From: R-RK-3 sp963834945
GTDB taxonomy: Bacteria > Pseudomonadota > Alphaproteobacteria > Rhizobiales > Rhodomicrobiaceae
Reading direction: 5' to 3'
Assembly: GCA_963834945.1 (NCBI GenBank)
Contig: CAWIDT010000005.1
Coordinates: forward strand, 434,001-498,000
DNA: 64,000 nt
The notes under the pieces were generated by a model. The model worked only from the letters and a program-made list of their open reading frames with translations. It ran no database searches and was not told where the DNA came from. Positions 56,626 to 64,000 of the stretch are shown one piece after another; within the stretch, counting starts at the first letter, position 1, and the number at the start of each line of letters is the position of its first letter. The translations under genes and the position numbers were made by a program.

Positions 56626-59600
56626 TCAAAGGGGCTGCAACCCTCCGCCATGCAGTTCCGGTTTTACGGGCTCGGCGGCCGGCTGGTGCGCGTCCAGGTT
56701 CACCGGGCCGGCGAGGTAGGTGTAGACCACGGGGATGACGAACAGCGTGAAGAATGTGCCGACAAGCAGCCCTCCGACGATGACCCACCCGATGTCCTGG
56801 CGGCTTTCGGCGCCTGCACCCGTCGCGATGGCCAGCGGCACCGCGCCAAGCACCATGGCGCCTGTCGTCATTAGGATCGGCCGCAGCCGCAGCCCGGCGG
56901 ATTCCACCACCGCCTCGAAGGTCGGCCGGCCGGCGGCGCGGAGCTGGTTGGAGAACTCAACGATCAGGATGCCGTGCTTGGTGATGAGGCCGATCAGCGT
57001 CACCAGCCCCACCTGGCTGTAGATGTTGAGCGTGCCGCCGCTCCACCACAGCGCGAACAATGCGCCGGTCATCGAAAGCGGCACGGTCAACATGATGATC
57101 AGCGGGTCGCGGAAGCTCTCGAACTGCGCCGACAGCACCAGATAGATAAAGGCCAGCGCCAGCAGGAAGGTGACGTAGATGCCGGCGCTGGATTCCTTGA
57201 ACTCGCGCGACTGGCCCGAATAGTCGGTCTGCGCCTGCCCCTTGAGCACCTCGGCAGCGGTCTTGTCGAGGAAGTCGAGCCCTTCGCCGATGGTGTAGCC
57301 GGGCACCAGATGCGCGCTGATCGTCGCGGAACGGAGCTGGTTGAAATGGTTCAGCTCCTTGGGCGCCACGGTTTCGCGCACCTTGACGAGGTTGGAGAGC
57401 GGGATCACGTCAGGCCCCGAGCCGCGCACGTAGATGCGGCGCAGATCTTCCGGATTGCGGCGGTCGATATTGGCAACCTGCACGATGACGTCATATTGCT
57501 CGCCCTCGCGCTTGAAGCGGGTGACCTGCCGTCCGCCGAGCAGCGTTTCCAGCGTGCGGCCGAGCGTTTCCACCTGGATGCCGAGATCGGCGGCCTTCTC
57601 GCGGTCGACGGAGATGTTGAGCTGCGGCGTGTTCAGCTTCAGGTCGGTGTCGAGATTGGTGAAGCCGGGATTGGCGCGGGCTTTGTCCATCACCGCGTCG
57701 ACCAGCTCCTGCAGCTTGTCATAGGTCTGCGTCGTCTGGATCACGAAGCCGATCGGTTTGTCGCGCACGCTCTGCCCGAGGGGCGGCGGATTGCCGGGGA
57801 ATGCCAGCACGCCCGGCACGTTGAACAGCTTGGGGCGCAATTCCTCGGCGATCGCCTGCTGACTGCGGGTGCGCTTGTTCCAGGGCGTCATCTTGACGAA
57901 GCCGATGCCCTGCGACACGACCGGACTGCCGGAGACGACGAAATAGCGGTCGACATCCTTGGTGTTGGCGAAAATCGCTTCCAGCTGCTTGGCATATTTG
58001 TCGGTGTAATCGATGGTGGAGCCCTCGGGCGCGATGAAAATGCTCACCACCGTGCCCTGATCCTCATAGGGCGCCAGTTCCGATTTCAGCAGATTGAAGA
58101 CGAAATAGCTCGATCCGGCGACGGCAAGGCCGATCAGCAGCACCAGCGGGCGCACGCGTAAGGCGAGACGCAGCGCAGCCCGGTAGCCGTTGGTCAGCCC
58201 GCGCAGCAGCCATTCGACGGCGAGATAGAGGCGGCCATGGGTGGCGTCCCCTTTCAGCAGCTTGGAGCACATCATCGGGGTCAGCGTCAGCGCGACGAAG
58301 CCCGAGACCAGCACCGCGCCGGCCAGTGTCCAGGCGAATTCGGTGAACAGCCGGCCGGTGGTGCCCGCCATGAAGCCGATCGGCACATAGACCGCGACCA
58401 GCGTCAGCGTCATGGCGATGACGGCGAAGCCGATCTCGCGGCTGCCGATGAAGGCGGCCTGCTTCGGCGTCTCGCCGTCCTCGACATGGCGGAAGATGTT
58501 CTCCAGCATGACGATGGCGTCGTCCACCACCAGGCCGATGGCCAGCACCAGCGACAGCAGCGTCAGCGTGTTGATGGAGAAATTCAGCGCGAACATCAGC
58601 GCGAAGGCGCCGATCAGCGACACCGGGATCGTCACCAGCGGAATGAGCGTGGCGCGCAGCGATCGCAGGAAGATGAAGATGATCAGCACCACCAGCACCA
58701 CCGCTTCGCCGATGGTCTCATAAACGTTCTTCACCGATTCATCGATGAACACCGACTTGTCGTGCGCCACTTCCACCTTCATGCCCTCGGGAAGCGACTT
58801 GAGGATAGTCGGCAATTCGCCCCGCACCGCATCGGAGACGTCGAGCGGATTGGCGGTCGCCTGCTTGATGACCCCCATGGCAATGGAGTTCTTGCCGTTG
58901 AAGCGCACATTCAGCCGGTCATCCAGGGCGCCGAGTTCGGCATTGCCGACATCGGAGAGGCGGATCAGATAGCCGTTCGCCTCCTTCAGCACCAGATTGT
59001 TGAACTGCTCTGGGCTGCGCATATCGGTTTCCGACAGCACGGTGAACTCGCGCTGGCTGCTTTCGACGCGCCCCGCCGGCACCTCGACATTCTGGTGGCG
59101 CAGCGCGTCTTCGACATCGGCGGGCGTCAGATTGTAGGCGGCGAGCCGCTCTGGATCGAGCCAGATGCGCATCGAATAGCGCCGCTCGCCGAAAATACGC
59201 ACCTCCGCGACGCCGGGCAGCGTCTGCAGCCGGTCCTTGACGAAGCGGTCGGCATAGTCGGTGATTTCCAGCGCCGAATGGCGGTCGCTGTAAAAGGCCA
59301 GATAGATGATCGGCTGCGCGTCGGCCTCAACCTTCTGGATCACCGGCTCGTCGATCTCGTCGGGCAGTTTGCCGCGCACCCTCCCTACCCTGTCGCGCAC
59401 GTCGGCGGCGGCCGAATCCGGGTCACGGCTAAGCTTGAAACGGATGGAGATCTGGCTGTTTTCCTGGCGATTGATCGAGGTGATGAAGTCGATCCCCTCG
59501 ATGCCCGAGAGCGAATCCTCCAGAACCTGCGTCACCTGCGACTCCACGATCGCCGCGCCGGCGCCCTTATAGGTGGTGTTCACGGTGACGACCGGCGGGT

Positions 59601-59721
59601 CGATATTGGGGTATTCGCGCACGGTGAGGCGCTGATAGGAAACGAGACCCAGCAGCACCAGCACCAGGCTCATCACCGTCGCCAGGACGGGCCGGCGGAT
59701 CGACAGCTCGGAAATAACCAC
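56626..59721 (-). CDS. RND multidrug efflux permease (AcrB/MexB-like HAE1 family)
   Basis: Protein of 1031 residues. It begins MVISELSIRRPVLATVMSLV and shows the RND duplication, with a first helix and a large periplasmic loop repeated after about residue 520. ESQVTQVLEDSLSGIEGIDF, FLRSLRATLIPLVTIPVSLI and LALVLAIGLVVDDAIVMLEN carry the proton-relay Asp pair (VVDDA). LITKHGILIVEFSNQ and VLGAVPLAIATGAGAESR are from the second half. It exports small molecules using proton motive force. It overlaps none of its neighbours; only three bases separate it from the adaptor gene. Confidence 0.95.
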   Translation of the reverse strand: MVISELSIRRPVLATVMSLVLVLLGLVSYQRLTVREYPNIDPPVVTVNTTYKGAGAAIVESQVTQVLEDSLSGIEGIDFITSINRQENSQISIRFKLSRDPDSAAADVRDRVGRVRGKLPDEIDEPVIQKVEADAQPIIYLAFYSDRHSALEITDYADRFVKDRLQTLPGVAEVRIFGERRYSMRIWLDPERLAAYNLTPADVEDALRHQNVEVPAGRVESSQREFTVLSETDMRSPEQFNNLVLKEANGYLIRLSDVGNAELGALDDRLNVRFNGKNSIAMGVIKQATANPLDVSDAVRGELPTILKSLPEGMKVEVAHDKSVFIDESVKNVYETIGEAVVLVVLIIFIFLRSLRATLIPLVTIPVSLIGAFALMFALNFSINTLTLLSLVLAIGLVVDDAIVMLENIFRHVEDGETPKQAAFIGSREIGFAVIAMTLTLVAVYVPIGFMAGTTGRLFTEFAWTLAGAVLVSGFVALTLTPMMCSKLLKGDATHGRLYLAVEWLLRGLTNGYRAALRLALRVRPLVLLIGLAVAGSSYFVFNLLKSELAPYEDQGTVVSIFIAPEGSTIDYTDKYAKQLEAIFANTKDVDRYFVVSGSPVVSQGIGFVKMTPWNKRTRSQQAIAEELRPKLFNVPGVLAFPGNPPPLGQSVRDKPIGFVIQTTQTYDKLQELVDAVMDKARANPGFTNLDTDLKLNTPQLNISVDREKAADLGIQVETLGRTLETLLGGRQVTRFKREGEQYDVIVQVANIDRRNPEDLRRIYVRGSGPDVIPLSNLVKVRETVAPKELNHFNQLRSATISAHLVPGYTIGEGLDFLDKTAAEVLKGQAQTDYSGQSREFKESSAGIYVTFLLALAFIYLVLSAQFESFRDPLIIMLTVPLSMTGALFALWWSGGTLNIYSQVGLVTLIGLITKHGILIVEFSNQLRAAGRPTFEAVVESAGLRLRPILMTTGAMVLGAVPLAIATGAGAESRQDIGWVIVGGLLVGTFFTLFVIPVVYTYLAGPVNLDAHQPAAEPVKPELHGGGLQPL

Positions 59722-59724
59722 TAA

Positions 59725-60780
59725 TCAGGCTCCTTTGCCGGTGCCGCTTTCGCCGCTCCTGGCTTCATCGAGCACATGCACGGCGCCGCCGTCGCGGATC
59801 TTCTGGTGCCCGGCGGTCACGACAACGTCGTCCGCACCCAACCCCTCGACGATTTCGACGCGCCCGTTGCGGCGCGTGCCGATCCTCACTTTGGTCTGTT
59901 TGACCTTGCCGTCGATCACCCGGTAGACGAACTGGTCATCGCCGCGCGGCATCAGCGCCTGTTCCGGCACCGTCAGCGCATTCGGCTTGAGTTCGAGAAT
60001 GAGCGTAACGCGGGCAAAAAGCCCAGGCCGCAGCAGCTTTTCCTGATTGCCGATCCGCGCCCGTATGACGACGCTGCGCCCAGCCGCATCGACGCGGGGA
60101 TCGATGGCGAACACCTCGCCCTTGAACAGCCTGCCGGGATAGGCGTCGACGCCGATTTCAATCGATTGCCCCGTCCGCACGGCGGACAGATAGCGTTCGG
60201 CAACACGGAAATCGACCTTGATCGGGTCGATGTCCTCCAGGTTGAACAGGTCCTGCCCGACGGTAATATAGTCGCCGATGCTGACGCGCCTGAGGCCGAC
60301 GATGCCGGCGAACGGCGCAACCAGCCGGGTTTTCTCCAGCCGGACCTTGGCCAGCTCCAGCGTGGCGGTACCGACATCCAGGCTGGAGCGCGCTTCGTCG
60401 TGCGAGCGGGCGGTGGCCACCTGATTGCCGAAAAGCTCCTCGGTGCGCGTGAAATTGCGCTTGGCCAGCTCAAGCTGGGCCTGGGCCTGGGCCACTTCCG
60501 CGCGGTTGAGGCTGTCATCCAGCTTCAGCAGCACGGCGTCCTTTTCGACCGGACGGCCTTCCTCGAAGCCAATCTCGACGACGCGCCCCGCGACTTCCGA
60601 CCGGATAATGACCAATTCGTTCGACAACAGGCCACCGACAGCGGTGATGCGCTCCGACATCGGACCGGTTTCGACCTTGGCGGCCTCTACGGCCACCGTT
60701 GGCGGAGCGGCGGGCTGCTGCGCCTGCGCGGAGGACGCAAATGCGATAAGCGCGGCGGCGAGGGCGATCCGACGGGCCAT
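59725..60780 (-). CDS. RND efflux periplasmic adaptor (membrane fusion protein)
   Basis: Protein of 351 residues. The ATG at 60780 is chosen for its GAGG eight bases upstream and the signal peptide MARRIALAAALIAFASSAQA; the TTG at 60810 would lengthen the leader. The lipoyl half-motifs VVEIGFEEGRPVEKDAVLLK and APFAGIVGLRRVSIGDYITV flank a short helical hairpin (about 95-150). The beta-barrel and C-terminal parts end near VVTAGHQKIRDGGAVHV. It links the permease to an outer-membrane channel, which is not encoded in the window. The frame is intact. Confidence 0.93.
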   Translation of the reverse strand: MARRIALAAALIAFASSAQAQQPAAPPTVAVEAAKVETGPMSERITAVGGLLSNELVIIRSEVAGRVVEIGFEEGRPVEKDAVLLKLDDSLNRAEVAQAQAQLELAKRNFTRTEELFGNQVATARSHDEARSSLDVGTATLELAKVRLEKTRLVAPFAGIVGLRRVSIGDYITVGQDLFNLEDIDPIKVDFRVAERYLSAVRTGQSIEIGVDAYPGRLFKGEVFAIDPRVDAAGRSVVIRARIGNQEKLLRPGLFARVTLILELKPNALTVPEQALMPRGDDQFVYRVIDGKVKQTKVRIGTRRNGRVEIVEGLGADDVVVTAGHQKIRDGGAVHVLDEARSGESGTGKGA

Positions 60781-60941
60781 CAGGCGCCTCGCACGCGGAA
60801 CGGAGAGCAAACGTCAAAATGTGGCAAACGATACATCCTTAAGGCGTACACTATTCTGGATTATAATTCGTTTCGCCCGCGTGAGGGGGGCTGTCAACGC
60901 AATCTCGCGTGAAGCGCGGTCTTGCGCGGCTGCCGGCGCGC

Positions 60942-61529
60942 TCAGCTTTCCTGGCGACGGCTTTCGAGGAATGGCTGCAGCGGGGGCGAACCGGCGCCGT
61001 CGGTAAATGGCTTCAACTCCCTTACTTCGGCGCTCTTGCGGCCATCGGCGGTTTCATCGCGGCTCAGATCCTGCTCGATCATGGAATTGGCGATCATCGT
61101 CAGGATGACGGCCGCGGCGAACAGATAGATGCCGGGCATCGAGGTGGCGTCCGCGAGATTAGTCGCCTTAGCGTAGAAAATCAGCAGCGCCAGCACCAGC
61201 ACATCCAGCATCGACCATTTGCCGAGCCAGGAAATGCGCTTCAGCAGCCGCCCCGGCCCGCCCGGATGCACCTGCCTGATGGAATAGAGCGCCAGCAGAT
61301 AGAGCAGCTTGAAGAACGGAAAGATCACCGAAAAAATGCAGATGATCGACGCCAGGAAAATCTCGCCGGACAGATAAAGTTCGCGCACGATCGATACCAG
61401 CGAATGCACGTCGGTCCAGATGTAGAAGCGTGTCAGCCGCATGATCGGCAGCGTCAGACCCAGCACGAGGCAAACCGTCGCGGCGACGATTGTCAGCCCC
61501 AGCAGAAAAGACCGCCTGCTGCCGCTCAT
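60942..61529 (-). CDS. PqiA-domain inner-membrane protein
   Basis: Protein of 195 residues with four hydrophobic helices. The hallmark ISWLGKWSMLDVLVLALLIF and the earlier LTLPIMRLTRFY and FSVIFPFFKLLYLLALY match the paraquat-inducible protein A domain. Two-domain PqiA proteins partner with MCE proteins in lipid transport, but here only one domain is present and no MCE gene is nearby. The C-terminal 40 residues are polar. The gap to the glutaredoxin gene is 90 bases. Confidence 0.85.
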   Translation of the reverse strand: MSGSRRSFLLGLTIVAATVCLVLGLTLPIMRLTRFYIWTDVHSLVSIVRELYLSGEIFLASIICIFSVIFPFFKLLYLLALYSIRQVHPGGPGRLLKRISWLGKWSMLDVLVLALLIFYAKATNLADATSMPGIYLFAAAVILTMIANSMIEQDLSRDETADGRKSAEVRELKPFTDGAGSPPLQPFLESRRQES

Positions 61530-61619
61530 ATGCTGCTGCCTTTCGCCCGGCCGCCGCCTGCCTTGGCCCGGTCGCTCCCCGGTGGGGCGCGGCCGGTCCC
61601 GCGCCGGCCGTGATGGCCC

Positions 61620-61964
61620 TCAGGCCACCGCTTTAGAGACTTCCACGCCCTTTTCCAGCAAATGCTGCTCCAACTCGCCCGACTGGAACATTTCGCTGAC
61701 GATGTCGGCGCCGCCCACGAACTCGCCCTTAACGTAGAGCTGCGGGATCGTCGGCCAATTCGCATAGGCTTTGACACCGTCGCGGATGCTCATATCCTCA
61801 AGCACGTTGATGTCGCGATATTGCAGGCCGAGATAGCCCAGGATCTGCGCCACGCGGCCGGAAAAGCCGCATTGCGGGAAATCCTTCGTGCCCTTCATGA
61901 ACAGCACCACGTCGTTGGTCTTCACTTGCTGATCGATCCAGGCGTTGACGGTATCTGTGCTCAT
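61620..61964 (-). CDS. grxD: Monothiol glutaredoxin (Grx4/GrxD type)
   Basis: Protein of 114 residues from the ATG at 61964, preceded by AAAGGA. The CGFS active site is at 32-35, with FMKGTKDFPQ before it and NWPTIPQLYVKGEFVGGADI for glutathione binding. Such proteins carry a bridging [2Fe-2S] cluster, often with a BolA partner encoded nearby, as here. A longer reading upstream to 62339 has no family sequence. The frame is intact. Confidence 0.96.
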   Translation of the reverse strand: MSTDTVNAWIDQQVKTNDVVLFMKGTKDFPQCGFSGRVAQILGYLGLQYRDINVLEDMSIRDGVKAYANWPTIPQLYVKGEFVGGADIVSEMFQSGELEQHLLEKGVEVSKAVA

Positions 61965-62357
61965 ATCATTCCTTTCGACGTCTGAGCGCGCGGGTGCGCT
62001 CGTGCCCGATAAATCGTCGTTTCCCGCGCATTTTACATCAGTTCGCATGAACGCACCATGGCGCGAGATGGCGCGTCCACCGCTAGCCTGCAAGCGCCGG
62101 CCGCGCAAAAGCGCGAAGAAAGCCTTTGCAGCGGACCTGTCGTGATCAGCGCGCCTCTTTGTCATATACCCATTCTCACGCACTGCGGGCAAGAGACATC
62201 GGGACACCAAACTACCGCTCCCGCGCCGTCGGCAGCATGAACGGCCTTGTCGGCGCAGAGCGATTCGGGCGCAGGGAGACAACCCCTGCAGCGTCCGCGA
62301 ATTGGACCTGCATTCCTGATCGACACTCAGGGCGACCAACGCCTTGTCGGAAACGTT
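61965..62357. other. Intergenic stretch without a gene
   Basis: The gap between grxD and bolA is about 390 bases. Open frames here have no family resemblance. No RNA or repeat was recognised. Confidence 0.4.
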
Positions 62358-62591
62358 CTAATCCGGCGCCGCGGTCTGCAAGGCCAGCGCGTGCAGCGCG
62401 CCGCCCATATTGCCGCGTAAGGCGTCGTAAATCATCTGGTGCTGCTGCACGCGGGTCTTGCCGCGAAAGGCTTCCGAGATGACCTGCGCGGCGTAATGGT
62501 CACCGTCGCCGGCCAGATCCTTGATGGTGATCTCCGCGTCGGGCAGCTTTTCCCGGATCAGCTTCTCGATCTCTGTCGCACTCATCGGCAT
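62358..62591 (-). CDS. bolA: BolA-family protein
   Basis: Protein of 77 residues (75 if the second Met is used). ATEIEKLIREKLPDAEITIK, DLAGDGDHYAAQVISEAFRG and VQQHQMIYDALRGNMGGALH show the class II KH-like fold and the conserved His. BolA proteins of this short type work with monothiol glutaredoxins in Fe-S cluster handling. It lies 30 bases downstream of purL and upstream of grxD, a common alphaproteobacterial order. Confidence 0.93.
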   Translation of the reverse strand: MPMSATEIEKLIREKLPDAEITIKDLAGDGDHYAAQVISEAFRGKTRVQQHQMIYDALRGNMGGALHALALQTAAPD

Positions 62592-62621
62592 GATTTTCGG
62601 CCCTGGATTTGGTGTTCGCTC

Positions 62622-64000
62622 TCAATTCGTTCCGAAGAGCCGGGGGAACCAGCCCTCGTGCCCGGCCCGGAGATCGCCGAGCGGAACGGGCACCTCGCCG
62701 GGAAGGATGATGCGGTCGCCGCCGGCATCTCCGGCGATTCGAGCGGGGACGCCGGCTCTGGCCGCCCGTTCCACTATAGCATCGGCATCCGCCGGGGAAA
62801 CGCCCAGAACATAGCGGCCCTGGTCTTCGCCGAAATAGAGGGCGTGCACGGGTAAGGCGCCGGGATGACGGTAGAGCGTGAAGCCGGTATTGCCGGCGAG
62901 CGCCATTTCCGCGAGTGCCACGAGCAATCCGCCATCGGAAATGTCATGCACGGTGGAGCACAGCGCCTCGCGGATCAGCGCCCGGACAAAGTCACCGTTC
63001 CGCCGCTCCTCATCGAGATCGACCGGAGGCGGCGCACCAGCGAAACCGCCAGCGGTAAGCGCCTGGTAGAGCGACTGTCCGAGATGGCTTCCCTCGCCGC
63101 CGATGAGAAGGATGGTCTGGTTGGGGCGCAGGGCGATCGTCGCCTGACGGTCGAGGTCGGGAATGAGGCCGATCGCGCCAATCGCCGGCGTCGGGGGGAT
63201 CGCAACGCCGTTCGTCTCGTTGTAGAGCGAGACATTGCCCGATACGACCGGATAGGCCAGCGCCCGGCACGCCTCGGCCATGCCCTGGATGCACCCGACG
63301 ACCTCGCCCATGATTTCGGGCCGTTCGGGATTGCCGAAATTAAGGCAATCGGTGATGGCGAGCGGATCGGCGCCGGCGGCGGTGAGGTTGCGCCAGCTTT
63401 CGGCCACGGCCTGCTTGCCGCCTTCGAAGGGATCGGCCTTGCAGTAGCGCGGGGTCACGTCGCAGGTTGCGGCAAGGCCCCTGTTGGTTCCGTGGATGCG
63501 CACGACCGCCGCGTCGCCGCCGGGGCGCTGCACGGTGTCGGCCATGACCATGTGGTCATATTGCTCCCAGATCCAGCGGCGCGAGGCCAGATGTGCCGAG
63601 CCCATCAGCGTCATCAGGATTTCGCCGGCGGACTTCGTCGCGGGCACGTCTTCGGCGTGCAGAAGCCCTGGCGGTTTGCTGAGCCGGTAGTCCCGCTTAT
63701 AGAGCGGCGCTTCGTCGGCAAGCGCGGGGATCGGAATATCCGCCTCCGTCACACCGCGATGGGTAACCTGCAGCCGGCCGGTCTCGGTGGTCTGGCCAAT
63801 GACGGCGAAATCCAGCTCCCATTTGCGGAAGATCGCCTCGGCCAGCGGTTCCGACCCGGGACGCAGCACCATCAGCATGCGCTCCTGGCTTTCGGAGAGC
63901 ATCATCTCATAGGCGTTCATTCCGGCTTCGCGCTGCGGCACCTTATCGAGGTCGAGCGCGATGCCGACGCCGCCCTTGCTTGCCATTTCGACCGACGAGG
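62622..64000 (-). CDS. purL: Phosphoribosylformylglycinamidine synthase subunit PurL (partial, N-terminus beyond right edge)
   Basis: The C-terminal 459 residues are present, entering at the right edge as SSVEMASKGGVGIALDLDKV. MMLSESQERMLMVL, KSAGEILMTLMGSAHLASRR, ITDCLNFGNPERPEIMGEVV and VSGNVSLYNETNGVAIPPTP identify the PurL ATP-grasp-like superfamily. FSDGG-type VHDISDGGLLVALAEMALAG is near the C-terminus. It makes formylglycinamidine ribonucleotide in purine synthesis with PurQ and PurS. The small-subunit form (about 740 residues) is expected in alphaproteobacteria. Confidence 0.95.
   Translation of the reverse strand, partial: SSVEMASKGGVGIALDLDKVPQREAGMNAYEMMLSESQERMLMVLRPGSEPLAEAIFRKWELDFAVIGQTTETGRLQVTHRGVTEADIPIPALADEAPLYKRDYRLSKPPGLLHAEDVPATKSAGEILMTLMGSAHLASRRWIWEQYDHMVMADTVQRPGGDAAVVRIHGTNRGLAATCDVTPRYCKADPFEGGKQAVAESWRNLTAAGADPLAITDCLNFGNPERPEIMGEVVGCIQGMAEACRALAYPVVSGNVSLYNETNGVAIPPTPAIGAIGLIPDLDRQATIALRPNQTILLIGGEGSHLGQSLYQALTAGGFAGAPPPVDLDEERRNGDFVRALIREALCSTVHDISDGGLLVALAEMALAGNTGFTLYRHPGALPVHALYFGEDQGRYVLGVSPADADAIVERAARAGVPARIAGDAGGDRIILPGEVPVPLGDLRAGHEGWFPRLFGTN

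Noticed and set aside
56974..58161. Long plus-strand open frames across the RND permease (also 58237-59724)
   Set aside because: They are antisense to an intact RND gene and show low-complexity His/Gln/Arg composition typical of shadow frames.
60841..60900. Promoter TTGACA ... TATAAT in front of the RND adaptor gene
   Set aside because: The hexamers are good but 25 bases apart, too far for a sigma-70 promoter.
61965..62339. N-terminal extension of the glutaredoxin frame
   Set aside because: The ATG at 61964 has a good ribosome binding site and matches the family start; the extension is basic and low in similarity to anything known.

Overview
The window is a GC-rich, gene-dense chromosomal segment of an alphaproteobacterium. 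Support comes from the ATP12 F1-ATPase assembly factor, the uninterrupted str-S10-spc-alpha ribosomal cluster with bL36 encoded elsewhere, a zinc-type adenylate kinase LID, the monothiol glutaredoxin/BolA/PurL neighbourhood and mosaic palindromic repeats of a kind common in Rhizobiales-like genomes. I cannot name the order or genus.

Layout. 1-2.6 kb: start of a possible thioredoxin-like gene, a VWA protein paired with a membrane J-domain protein, a TPR lipoprotein-like/secreted protein and isolated rpmJ. 2.7-11 kb: a one-helix membrane protein with a Sel1-type C-terminus, tRNA-Val(GAC), a site-2 protease, an operon of ATP12-HAD-RluA-CrcB, a Tae4-like amidase with a two-helix membrane partner, and RarA. 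11-12.6 kb: an HtrA/Deg protease. 12.6-31.2 kb: the complete ribosomal/translation cluster on the minus strand (rpsL-rpsG-fusA-tuf-rpsJ-...-secY-adk-rpsM-rpsK-rpoA-rplQ), with a good sigma-70 promoter in front of rpsL. 31.6-36.3 kb: a small membrane protein, an exported trypsin-like protease, a Sel1 paralogue, a UbiH-type flavin monooxygenase and an LpxL-type acyltransferase. 36.3-39 kb: LysR regulator divergent from a GST and a PNPOx-like protein. 39-45.6 kb: a PhoX remnant, repeats, an IorAB-type molybdenum hydroxylase with its cytochrome c, a broken acyltransferase beside a molybdopterin-hydroxylase fragment, and an aldo/keto reductase. 45.7-52.2 kb: a dipeptide ABC operon (A, B, fused C-D, F) ending in a FadR/GntR regulator. 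52.7-56.3 kb: a three-gene polyprenyl-sugar cluster (UDP-glucuronate decarboxylase, GT2, GT39). 56.6-60.8 kb: an RND efflux pump. 60.9-64 kb: PqiA-like protein, monothiol glutaredoxin, BolA and the 3' part of purL.

The most important caution is sequence quality. Between about 15.5 and 30 kb at least eleven genes that must be functional (adk, rplF, rpsN, rplE, rplX, rplN, rplB, rplW, rplD, rplC, tuf, fusA) carry frameshifts, and almost all are single extra bases. Further frameshifts cluster at 32.5-34.6, 39-41, 43.8-44.5 and 46.6-49.8 kb, while 1-15 kb and 50.5-64 kb look clean. This pattern fits insertion errors in an under-polished long-read assembly better than biology, so broken genes elsewhere in the window should not be called pseudogenes on frameshift alone. 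Two loci show loss of internal or terminal protein segments that simple indels cannot explain: the PhoX-like gene and the acyltransferase/molybdopterin-fragment junction.

No CRISPR array, prophage or complete insertion sequence was seen. The best leads for unusual biology are the orphan Tae4-like amidase with its overlapping membrane protein, a near-identical 101-bp mosaic repeat present twice, and a 21-bp repeat found on both flanks of the sugar-transfer cluster.
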